The position numbers and the translations under genes are program-made. The notes under the pieces are model-generated. The model had not been told where the DNA came from. It saw only the letters and a list, made by a program, of their open reading frames with translations, and did not search any database. Of a DNA stretch of 64,000 bases, positions 1 through 9,515 are shown piece by piece. Each line of letters opens with the position of its first letter. Position 1 is the stretch's first letter. Source of the stretch: Tenebrio molitor (lineage: Eukaryota; Arthropoda; Insecta; Coleoptera; Tenebrionidae); the NCBI RefSeq assembly GCF_963966145.1, contig NC_091046.1, positions 38,812,001-38,876,000 of the forward strand, written 5' to 3'.

Positions 1-456
1 GATTTTGATTGATTTCATTGTCATTTTTTTGATTGATAAATATCTGAGAAGTGAGAACGTTGATTATTTGTATCGATGATGGTTTGTTAATACTGAGTAT
101 TAAGCGATAACAGTAAAAATACCTTCTTAAAAATGAAATGATTATTGAATCACTTGACTAATACTTTAATAAATTTTTTATTATACCTGAATCATAATCC
201 CTGTTTTTGACACTAAAATGCGTGCGAAAAAGGGCCTTTAAAACACTAAAGCTTTAAGGGTTGCTTAGGTAACAACAAATGCACCTACATTTTGAACAAT
301 GATAAATAGACATTGATACACGATTTATGATAGCAACGAAACAACAACAATTGACCATTTCTATATCAACGATTAATGACACAGATTGCCTCCGAAAAGG
401 TATTTCAGTTTACTTTTTTTTGTTATAATTTTCAGATTGTAGTGCAGATATAATAA
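1..456. other. AT-rich intergenic, nothing recognised
   Basis: No coding, RNA or repeat structure that I can support. It runs up to the first hairpin. Confidence 0.5.
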
Positions 457-597
457 AAAATAGCGTATGATACACGTTTATAAGGGCCTTTAAAGCACTT
501 GCGGCGTTAAAAGCACTCCGCTACGTGTCGTGCTCTTAAATTCGTCGCGCGTGCTTTAAAGGCTTCCTTATAAACTTGTATCATAATATACTATTTT
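457..597. repeat. Long hairpin H1 with AATATACTATTTT-type end
   Basis: The left arm begins AAAATAGCGTATGATACACG and continues through TTTATAAGGGCCTTTAAAGCAC. The right arm, read in reverse complement, begins AAAATAGTATATTATGATAC and carries TTTATAAGGAAGCCTTTAAAGCAC. The arms therefore pair over about 45 bp with a few mismatches. The apex is GC-richer and carries short repeats such as CACTCCG and CGTCGCGCG. The right end, AATATACTATTTT, recurs at the ends of other hairpins in the window although the stems differ. Confidence 0.75.
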
Positions 598-870
598 CCA
601 CTACTAGTCTCAGAAGGCTTCATTATTGACTCTCGAACCGACCCTAGAAGTAGAATTTCTCTCTCAAGGTTAATAATATTTTTCATTATTAACCTAGGTG
701 AACAATGAACAGCCGTCACCTAGCAATGAAAGATTTTCGTTGATTTCATTGGTTAAGGTAGACGATTTTCATAGCAACCGTTGAAAAATGAGAACTCGGA
801 TCGTCGCATCGGACAAAATAATTTGATTAATAATTATTATCCGAAAGGGTTTTAACGTATCTAGTAGTGG

Positions 871-1013
871 AAAAAATAGTATATAAACCACGGTGAAGAA
901 GTCCCTTATAGCCTTCGCTCCTTAGAACCCTCGGCACGCCTCGGGCTCTAATCTTGGCGCTCTGGCTATAATCATAAACTTCTTCACCTTGGTGTATAAT
1001 ATACTATTTTTTT
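871..1013. repeat. Long hairpin H2, same ends, unrelated stem
   Basis: The left arm starts AAAAAATAGTATATAAACCA then CGGTGAAGAAG. The right arm in reverse complement starts AAAAAATAGTATATTATACA then CCAAGGTGAAGAAG. The apex contains the inner palindrome CCTCGGCACGCCTCGG. H1 and H2 are linked: CCACTACTAG directly after H1 (598-607) is the inverse of CTAGTAGTGG directly before H2 (861-870). The 608-860 interval between them has no other feature I recognise. Confidence 0.75.
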
Positions 1014-1287
1014 TTAATACTTTAGTAAACTGTTTACAGAAAATGATCAAGAGTTTCGTTTGTTTGTATCTTGAGAGGAAATATTCCGATCGTTTATTTA
1101 AATTTTAAAGCATAAAAGCTGTTACAAGCGTCAATCATATAAAGAGCTTTAAATAATTATTATCAGCAATTATGACAGACGGATAATTATTTCGCATTTT
1201 GTTCACAGCGTTGTTTATATTAGTCATAGTCATAGCAAAACTTTGCAAAACGAGCTAGATTAATATAATTTATCAGTCTACCCAATC

Positions 1288-1453
1288 TCCTACCTGGTTT
1301 GTTAACATTTCTGAAATAATTTGTTATAAAGGTTTGAAGAAAAAGTAGTAAATGATATTCGGAGCAACAATGGTTTTATGTGCTTTGGCTGCTACCAGCC
1401 TCAGCACATAAAACTCCATTTTTGCTCCTCATAACATAATATACTATTTTTAT
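1288..1453. repeat. Repeat flank plus long hairpin H3
   Basis: Bases 1296-1350 (CCTACCTGGTTTGTTAACAT and on to GGTTTGAAGAAAAAGTAGTA) match 55552-55615 closely. Here the flank is followed by a hairpin of about 110 bp: GGAGCAACAATGG then TTTTATGTGCTTTGGCTG pairs with the inverse of CAGCCTCAGCACATAAAACT then CCATTTTTGCTCC. It ends in CATAATATACTATTTTT. The 55.6 kb copy has the flank but no hairpin. Confidence 0.7.
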
Positions 1454-2506
1454 TCGTCTGTTTTTTTCAAAATGATATGGATTGATTCATATTAATTAAA
1501 TAAATAAGAAAAATATGTAGGTACAGTTTATGCAAACCCTTTATGTAATTATGTCAATTATTTAGACATCTCCTCATAGGACAGCGGTTGCTCCTTCCTC
1601 ATGCTCACTTTGAAGTTTTATTTTATAAGAGTAAAGCTTTTAACTCGAATTTATTTCAGTGATATTTAGTAGTTTGTAGTTTGTATTACTAATTTAATAC
1701 AATAGTAATTTAATAAAAATAATTATTAACATGTATTCCTATCATATGAATCAATAATAATTAAACCGTTTTGTCTTTAAAGTCGGATTTGGTCTCTATT
1801 CTTTATTTAAATGACCACAAGATCATACACGATTTTCAATTTTACAATGTGTTACGTATGATGTCGATATTGAAGTTCTCGAAGGACCGTTTTAGTTTGT
1901 TTAAGGTATAAACGTTTGCCAAAAGGCCGTGAATTGAAACGACGTGTTGTTTCGTGAGATGTTTAATGTTATCTGTTCCTTATCTGTTTGTTCTTACAAA
2001 AAACTTACTAGCAAAAAAGGAGCTGACCTGCTGGCAGGTAGGAACGATACCGGCTAATAAGGTCGTTATGAAAAATTTAACATGAGCTCAACCACAATGT
2101 GTGTTTAAAAAAAAGAAAAACATAATTCGATTATTTGACTAGAGTTGTTAATAATATTTAAAAAAATCTAAATAATTTTGTTTTTGTTTCGCAGAGTGTA
2201 TGCAGAATGCTCCCGGATTTATTCGGCCAAAGGAAAAAGAAGTGGAAAAATTCTGATTACTAAATATTGTAGTCATGTATTTACTGGGTCTATTTTATCG
2301 CACATGTAGATATGTATTGATTATTTTATACTATTCTAAAACGGTTCTGTAAGCTTTGATGTACCGCTACTAATTTAAAACTTCAGCGTCGAATAAAAAT
2401 AAACAAGTGCTTTTTTAACTTCAAACTGAGCGGTTTTGTAAAAAATACACTATTCGCTATCAAAACATTGTGCTTAGTAGTGTGTCGAGTTTTTGTTCAA
2501 AGAAAC
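1454..2506. other. Intergenic, nothing recognised
   Basis: AT-rich. It is the upstream region of the small gene at 2507. I see no strong TATA box near that gene. Confidence 0.5.
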
Positions 2507-2710
2507 ATGGCAGATAACCAGTGTGCAAAGAAAGTTAAAGAAGAGGCGACAGAGCAAAATGGACAAGAAGGTGCCGAAAAAAGCGTTGCGGTTCCCGAGG
2601 GAAGTAGTACCGGTGCACGTGGGGAAGATACGATGGTACACCCCGTGGGTATGATCATGGACTGCCCCGTCTTTGTTGATACAGAATGTGAGGCAATGGA
2701 AAAGTTTTAA
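2507..2710 (+). CDS. Small acidic protein, diverged member of the local family
   Basis: This encodes 67 residues in one exon. The ATG at 2507 sits in an A-rich context (AGAAACATGG); the longer open frame upstream would need a TTG start, so I chose this ATG. Function is unknown. The N-terminus (MADNQCA, then EEATEQNGQEGAE) aligns with the paralogue at 9330 (MSDSECA, then EETAEQKEQENAE). The C-terminus keeps only echoes of the family signature: MDCP where the others have DAP or DSP, and VDTECEAMEKF in place of LDGQEVEEF. The R-x-N core is lost. I see no signal peptide and no membrane segment. It may be a decaying copy or a sub-functional paralogue. The shared upstream string GTGT.TCGAG also occurs before the 9330 gene. 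Confidence 0.6.
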   Translation: MADNQCAKKVKEEATEQNGQEGAEKSVAVPEGSSTGARGEDTMVHPVGMIMDCPVFVDTECEAMEKF

Positions 2711-3462
2711 TTAGTAATTACACATTGGTATCTTGTGGTACATATTTTATTTGCTCGTCACGTATGTAGTAATTTATTTATTTGTAAGTTCATTAAACAA
2801 ATTAACTAACTAAAGCATACATTGTTGGCATTAGGCAAAACAAATTGTAAATTAGCTTAGTTGTCGCCTTGTTGAAGTAAAAAGGAAGGAATTTCGGTAA
2901 TATTAAACATGTTAAGATGGGTTCATCGGAATAAGTAAAAGAGACAAAATGTAAAAATATTTTTTGTATCACTACGTAAGTGCAATAATGTATTTTAAAA
3001 ATTTAGAAATAGTTAAATTGTTCAAAAATAGTAAACAGCAAACACTAAACTGTAATTGTAAAAAATATACAAGTACCTAAAAGCATCAAATTTTTTTATT
3101 TTCTTCTAACCAAAATATGCAAATTCAAAGTGAAATTAGCAAATTAATAATTTATAGGATTTAAAGATAAGATATACAAGATACATAATACATTTTCAAT
3201 AATAACACTGCATTGTAATTTAGCTAAAAATGAATCAATAGTAATTGTACTAAAAGCAGCTTTGTTTAAATCAATGGATACTGAATCAGCTTAGGAGCTG
3301 ATAAATGAATTGTTAATTATTATATTGCGAAGGTTTGTTGACGTAGATTTTTTGTGAAAATGAAAGATATTTCTTTACAAGATTATCAGCAGTTCAAAGA
3401 TCAAGAAGTTTCAGAAAAAAAATATTTAGCTAAACTGCACCGATAAATGTCAAATAAAATGA
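2711..3462. other. Intergenic, nothing recognised
   Basis: AT-rich sequence between the small gene and the foldback element. Confidence 0.4.
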
Positions 3463-3963
3463 CAAGTGACACCTCGTTTGAAAGCCCACTTCGCAAGGAA
3501 TACAATGCACTATTTATTTCCTGAATATTTTCAAAGCCTACGTGCTAAAAAAATAAATCCAATTTTATAAATTGAATTCTATTTAATGCAACAAATACTC
3601 AAAATGGGCACCGTTTCTTTCTTGGCAAATTGCAAATCGGTAGTAACATGCATCCTTTGCGTTTTGTAACATTTCCGGTGTGATTTGCCTAATTTAATCT
3701 CTAATACGTTGTCTAAGATCTTCAATACTGTTCGGTTTTAGGCATGAAATTAGACAAATCACACCGGACATGTTATAAAACGTAACGTAAGAGATGCATG
3801 TTACTATCGATCTGCAATTGGCCAAGAAACAAACTGTGCCCATTTTGAACATTTGTTTTTTAAAATTTTAAAATTTTTTAGCACGTAGGCTTTGAAAACG
3901 TTCAGGAAACAAATAGTGCGTTTTAATCTGTGCAAAGTGGGCTTTCAAACGAGGTATCACTTG
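3463..3963. mobile_element. Foldback built from two inverted transposase 3' ends
   Basis: The outer arms, starting CAAGTGACACCTCGTTTGAA on the left, pair with the inverse of the right end. Inner arms of about 250 bp each also pair and meet near 3720-3745. The left arm, read on the minus strand (stop at 3583-3585), ends in RFAICQERNGAHFEYLLH. The right arm, read on the plus strand, gives a degraded version ending in GQETNCAHFEHL. The NG-x-HFE-x-LL terminus is typical of insect Tc/mariner-type transposases with an N-terminal DUF4817-like helix-turn-helix. This assignment is from memory and was not searched. Confidence 0.7.
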
Positions 3964-4085
3964 GCATAACCTTCCATTTGGAAAAAAAAGTTAAGGGTGG
4001 TTGCGAGCTTCCGGGAGCAGATTTGCAAAAACCAAATGCGCCAAAATGTGGGCAAGGAAAAACAAAAATCGACCTGTTTCGGGAT
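3864..4085 (+). repeat. Dispersed repeat, copy 1
   Basis: From TTTTTTAGCACGTAGGCTTT through GGCAAGGAAAAACAAAAATC and GACCTGTTTCGG this matches 22860-23100 read on the minus strand. Both copies happen to keep an open frame with the string GGC.L.GAD.QKP.APKCGQGK. With only two copies I cannot tell whether this is coding conservation or plain repeat similarity. Confidence 0.65.
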
Positions 4086-5090
4086 TTTGTCAAATATCAC
4101 CTATGTCCAAGTTATGAATTTTATTCCAGTTAAAGTTTCCACACTGTATATGAAATTTTATCAGCTTGGTGATATTGTAGGAATTTTCTATTTGCAATTA
4201 ATTGTCTTTTAGTTGAGTTCGACCATTTTATGATTCACGTTTAATCAATGATACCTGTTTATTCGGCGTGTATTAGATAACAATAAAGGAGCAGTACAGA
4301 GAAAATTTGGCGTTCAGGGGATGAAAATAAGCGCTATTTGAGGTTCGAGTGAGAGAGGTGATAGTGTTTCGCATATTAGTTGGTTAGAAAAAAATATATA
4401 GTTGAAAAAATAACAGATACCAGTGTAAAATATAAACTGGCCTTAAAAAGAAACCATGGAAGAAAAAAGAAGTTCCCAAAAATCTCTGGTACGCACAATA
4501 CCGTATCGAGAGAATTTTTGGATATTTTCGGCAGAAATCAAAATATGATAATTGATAATGCTTCAACATTTATGGTTTATTTTTACAAATTAGAAAAATA
4601 TACATATTATTGACATTTTCTGAAAATCAAATATCTACAATAAACATTGATCATTCTTGCATAAAAAAAATCTTCTATGCAGTTTTTTTTTTGTATTTTG
4701 AAGAGATTTCATGATATCGAACGCTGAAAAAGAAAAACCCGAACTGCTATAACCTTTTATAAAAAATCTTTTGGGCTCCTTTTTTCGAAATAGCATATAA
4801 GTATTTAATTACGCTCTATAACAAATGTAAAATTTAAAAAATAATGATACCGAGCGAAAAACTGCAGTAATTCGCGGAATGACCAATTATTGCTAAAAGC
4901 ATAATTTGTGGGAATTGATCTAATGTGTATCGAAATAAGCATAAACTATGTAGGACATATACCTTTATTATTTAATTAATTTAATTTCAGGAACACATAC
5001 ATATAATTTTAAATTCTTATTTCACAATTTGATGAAAATTACATATTTGGAAAATATGTTCCAAACTAAAATAAAGAAAAGCTTGCACGA
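4086..5090. other. Intergenic, nothing recognised
   Basis: AT-rich. It includes TTTATT at 4964-4969, which would serve as AATAAA for the minus-strand gene ending at 5091. Confidence 0.4.
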
Positions 5091-5267
5091 TTATTTTTTA
5101 AATTCCTGTGCCTCTTCTCCATTCAGACCAACATTGATTCTATTTGGGCTATCTAGAGTTTGACGTTTACATTTCGGCAATGTTCTGTTAGGCCTGTTGG
5201 CCAAGTTTTCGTCTTCTTGAACCGTGCTTGGTTCTGAACACGCAATTTCTTGTGATAAATCGCTCAT
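5091..5267 (-). CDS. Small protein with family C-terminal signature
   Basis: This encodes 58 residues in one exon on the minus strand. The ATG is at 5267; a start further upstream would need a non-ATG codon. The N-terminal half is acidic and polar (MSDLSQEIACSEPSTVQEDE). A short basic stretch (KCKRQ) precedes the family signature TLDSPNRINVGLNGEEAQEF, followed by KK. No signal peptide or membrane helix is visible, so a soluble, probably disordered protein is likely. It is the only member inverted relative to its paralogues at 2507, 7497, 9330 and 19253. A TATA-like box lies about 60 bp upstream, and a polyadenylation signal can be read at 4969-4964. The family is not recognised and no function is claimed. 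Confidence 0.75.
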   Translation of the reverse strand: MSDLSQEIACSEPSTVQEDENLANRPNRTLPKCKRQTLDSPNRINVGLNGEEAQEFKK

Positions 5268-5325
5268 CTTTGTTCTAAGTTGTAGCACTTTTACTATTCT
5301 GGTTCACAAAACTTCAGCTGCACAT

Positions 5326-5334
5326 TATTTATAC
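5326..5334 (-). promoter_or_regulatory. TATA box for the minus-strand small gene
   Basis: On the minus strand this reads GTATAAATA, about 60 bp upstream of the ATG at 5267. A start site about 30 bp downstream would fall near 5300. Confidence 0.5.
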
Positions 5335-7496
5335 TTTTCCAAATATGTACACAAATGCAAAAATTTACTTTTGGGTCAATATTTAGCTAAACTAATATTA
5401 ACTTGTATTAAATTTATTTGTCTTCCATAACATATTAAATAAACCCTAAAACTTTTGCGACATTTTAGAACTAGCAAAGTATCATTTCATTGCATATTAA
5501 ATATTTGACATTGACTGTAGACTTTGGTATGTATTACCATTTGCGAAATTGGAGTGACTAGTTTGTTAATTTTGATTGTGCAGATACAACGTCATTGAAG
5601 TTACGGAGAAAAAATGATTTAATTGGTTCAAAAAAACCAACATTAGATGCCGGGCAAATCTGGAACCTCATGGTAAGAATAAATAAGAATGCAAATGATT
5701 TATTTTCAAAGTTTAGTTCAGTTCACAGACGCGAGCGCAAAAACTTTGGAATAATGAAAATATTTTCTTTTCCGTTGAGCTTCTTGAAAAGAACAGACGA
5801 ACCAGCTTCATTTTTCTAAAGAAACATTTTCCGATACGATTAATTCTTTGGCTTGTCTCCGCTTTTACGCAATGACATCATTATATTTTTTTAATGCCAT
5901 AAAAAAATCAGTTTGAATATGAATTATGATTAATTTTAAAAATGTATGTACGAGTACATTCTGGAGGTTTTTTAAATTTTTTGTTTTAGATTGTTAATAT
6001 CAAAATTTCTTTGTTAATATGAAATATTGAAATTCAGCCATGTGAACAATTATCGTTTAATAGTCTTTTTTGTGGGAATTTCGGTGTAAAATTGTACTTG
6101 CGCCCTCCAATAATAATAATCGAACCGTCACTACAATTTGAGTCACAATCTAATGACGTATTATCTAATTCCGAATGAAATATTTCTTCTTTGGTCTTCT
6201 ATTTTTGCACATAAAAATCCTCTTCTTCTAGATAAACTGTAGCACTCACTGTATGCAATATTACAAAGCTAAAGGAACTTAAATCAATAAATCTTTATGT
6301 TGTGTAGTTAGAATTAGAATACATACATGCATATGCATTCATATTTTCAAATTTTTAATACGTGGAAAACAATTATTTGTTTGATGCAAAGAATTAAAAA
6401 AAGGTATATATTCACACATTTAAATGACAGACTCGGTCCATAACAAAAATCCTTATGAGCGTAATAAAATCACGATATTATTTACCTTTCATTAGCAGCG
6501 TTTCCAGTATGATTATTGGAAAAGTTTACGAACTCAGTATTTTATTGTTGCTAAATATTTCAAAGATTAAGTCACAAAATTATAGATTTTAAAAAATATT
6601 CAAAATATTTTTTACCTATTCAAATTAAAAAAAATATTTTATAGCCAGCAATATTGGAACATTTCATTAGGACAAAAGCCACAGCAGAATTTTTTATTAC
6701 AGCATTTTATTAAGTTTTTTACAAACTGTTATTTTAAAAAGCACTGCACACTTTTTTCGACATTATAAAGTTGCATTTTTTAGAAAATAGACGGTGATGC
6801 AGGCTTCCTCCATAATTTTTGCATTAATAAATTCTATTTGCTCTTGCCTGTTTATTTTATTATACGTTGTCTTCAGTTGATTTAAAATCTTCCATTGACT
6901 GTGGTAGCAGATCTTTTTAGACACTTTTTGATTTGCTCCTCTGTCTCAAAAAAGAAAATTCTATAGGTAGAAAGCAATTTTCCAACAGAAAACATATTCA
7001 ATAATTTTTAAAGCACTAAATTTGCGTCAAAATAACTAACAAACAATAACTGTTGACGCGTTAGATTTTCTAAATTTGAAGATTACCCGGTCTGGTTTTT
7101 CCGCTTTAGACTCCAATTATTACGTTTCAATTTTCTAAACATGTGTTGACGTAAGCGCTAAATATTTACGCCATCTACCCCGTTCCAGTTATATTTAAAC
7201 AATTTTGTGGTTTCCACCAGGATCAGCAATAAACCATTACTTCGAAATAATGAGATCTGCGACATAACGATCCGTCAATAAAATCGAAATTACTGAGAAA
7301 ATCTCACATGCCCATGAGAAAACTCTTCACAACAAAGCCGACACATGAATCAGTAATCAAACAGTTTCTTTTTCGAAGGCGGGTTTTGATTATATTTAGA
7401 CATATGCCATTACTTATTTAAATGAATGGAAAATTATTCACTATTCACACTTATTTTGTAATTCGTCAAGACCGCCACGTACGACAAAAATTCACG
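5335..7496. other. Intergenic, nothing recognised
   Basis: AT-rich, with no supported gene. A TATATTTAG string near 7389 lies about 105 bp before the ATG at 7497 and could be that gene's TATA region. Confidence 0.4.
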
Positions 7497-7694
7497 ATGA
7501 GTGACAATCAAGAGCCTCAAACGACAGAAACTGACGCATGTTCGAACGCTAAAGTAGTAGAAGACGAATGTAGGAGCAGGAATGAATTTCTAATGAGGCC
7601 GTTGGTAAGAACGAGAAAGCAAGCTTTGGATGCTCCTGACAGAACCAACGTGGCGTTAGATGGAAAAGAAGAAAAAGAATTTGATCCGGAGTAA
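7497..7694 (+). CDS. Small protein with family C-terminal signature
   Basis: This encodes 65 residues in one exon. The start is the ATG at 7497 (context TTCACGATGAG). The frame is open upstream to 7422 but that stretch shows no family similarity, and paralogues begin MSD as here. It opens MSDNQEPQTTETDAC. A basic linker (RTRKQ) leads into ALDAPDRTNVALDGKEEKEF, then DPE. AATAAA lies almost at once after the stop (about 7697-7702), suggesting a very short 3' UTR. It has no signal peptide, membrane segment or recognised domain. With the genes at 9330 and 5267 it defines the consensus D-[AS]-P-[DN]-R-x-N-[VA]-[GA]-L-[DN]-G-x-E-x-x-E-F. Function unknown. Confidence 0.78.
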   Translation: MSDNQEPQTTETDACSNAKVVEDECRSRNEFLMRPLVRTRKQALDAPDRTNVALDGKEEKEFDPE

Positions 7695-7702
7695 CAATAA
7701 AC

Positions 7703-8300
7703 GTAAGTGTTTACTCTAGAATAGGAAAAAACTATTTGGTTTGTTTTTAGAGAACAAACGCATCCTGGACATAGACAACTTATTTATTATATCTACTATG
7801 TTATCAAATAATCTATTTAGGAAATACAATAAACTGACCTAGGTATTTTAACTTTTGCGAGGACGCCCAAGATAAGAAAATAAGTTAAACATAGACATAC
7901 ACTTCTGTATGTCTGTAAATAAATAATATAATGTAGAATAGCAAGTCCAAAAAAGAACATTTGTGTTCTTGATGTGAGCAAAAATCATTTTCCCTCAAAG
8001 ATATAAATGATGCTGCAAGACATAACAATTGTGAGAAATAAAATTTAATTGTTTATTTTGATACATTGTGAGACTTATCCATGGTTATAGAAAGTGAATT
8101 TAAATTTCTTTATATTTCTATTTAAAGATAAATCATCGTGAATAAATGTTGTGAAAATGAACTAAAGACTTCATGAAACTAAACATTTAGAAAATTAGCA
8201 GACTCACCTTGTTTATAAGTTATTTGGTAATCTAATCACAAATCAATCTTGATCGACAGCTTATTGAAGGTTATTTATAAATTTTGATAATAATTATGTA
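7703..8300. other. Intergenic, nothing recognised
   Basis: AT-rich spacer between two small-family genes. Confidence 0.4.
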
Positions 8301-8692
8301 CAGTTAAATTCAAAATTATCGAGTACACCTCAAAAATCAAGAAGTCGATTTGTTACAATTTTTTTCACCTGTAAAGATGCCTTTTAGAAATTTGAGCGTC
8401 ATATTTTTTATATAGGTTAGGTAAGTTTGACAACATAAAATGTCGCTGATATTTTAGAACACCATAATATTGTCTGTTTTATCCTCTACACGGTGCTCTT
8501 TGCGATGTTATAATACTGGGCTACCCTTCGGATCGACCACCCTTCTTCTAATTTGGAAAGAATGAGCGTTTCGCGTTTTCGGTTAGATTAGGCATTTTGT
8601 TTGTCAAAATTGACATTGATCATTGACAAAAAATGTAAGTGCATTACACAGTGAAGAAAATTAGGTGTACTCTATAATTTTGAAATTAACTG
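8301..8692. mobile_element. TA-flanked MITE, 392 bp
   Basis: The ends are inverted: CAGTTAAATTCAAAATTATC on the left and CAGTTAATTTCAAAATTATA in reverse complement on the right, extending through GAGTACACCT. TA lies on both sides (8299-8300 and 8693-8694), as for Tc1/mariner insertions. No transposase is visible. Confidence 0.8.
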
Positions 8693-9329
8693 TATGTGGA
8701 GCAGGTACTATTTTTTTTCACAATACTTGTTGTTAACGTCATATATTAAAATAATTTAGTGGCTTGTCTCAATTTTAGTTTTCTATCTTTTAGTTTTCAT
8801 TTATAGACAATAATTTTCCATTTGCCTCCGTCTGTAAATAAAATATAAGCAACAGGATCTAATTTTTCTGCAATGCGTCATTGCAAAACTTTATTTCAAG
8901 ATCATCAAATAAGCCAGGATGACAACAATTTGTATAGTATTAAAATTATCATTATAATGTTTAAACAATTCTTTAGCCGCATTTGACACATACTGGAAAC
9001 CAGTGGCGTGGCGAGATTGTCACCTTACAAAATTTCATTACAGATATTTAAAAAAATATATTGACACCGTTTTATCAATCGTAACTGCTTCGCAATAAAG
9101 ATAATATTTATTGACCTAATTTGACCTGACTTCAAGCTGCAAAAGAATAAAAATGTGACGGTAACACTGTTACTTCACGAGCCGCTATTGGGTACATTAG
9201 ATGTAAATAATCGTTATTTTAAACTCTATTTAACCGCGATATTTTGTGATAGGTGCAGTGTTCATTATCTAAGTACTGTAGATAGAAGTGTCTCGAGTAG
9301 TTAGTTAGCAACAAAAAGTTGTTTAAAAA

Positions 9330-9515
9330 ATGTCTGACAGTGAGTGTGCGACAGAAACTGAATCCAAAGAAGAAACCGCAGAACAAAAAGAACAAGAAAA
9401 TGCCGAAACAGACACCGATAAACCATCCTTAAAGATTGGCAGGAGAATGCTCGCGGACGCTCCGGATCGAAGCAATGCTGGTCTAGACGGCCAAGAAGTG
9501 GAGGAGTTTAAGTAA
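9330..9515 (+). CDS. Small acidic protein with family C-terminal signature
   Basis: This encodes 61 residues in one exon, with the ATG at 9330 in the context TTTAAAAAATGTC. The first 35 residues are strongly acidic and Gln-rich (MSDSECATETESKEETAEQK). A basic patch (KIGRRM) leads to LADAPDRSNAGLDGQEVEEF, then K. AATAAA follows at about 9605. The N-terminus is closest to the gene at 2507 and the C-terminus to those at 5267 and 7497, so it links the diverged member to the family. I see no secretion signal. It could be a regulatory or stress-related disordered protein, but nothing in the sequence proves that. Confidence 0.78.
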   Translation: MSDSECATETESKEETAEQKEQENAETDTDKPSLKIGRRMLADAPDRSNAGLDGQEVEEFK

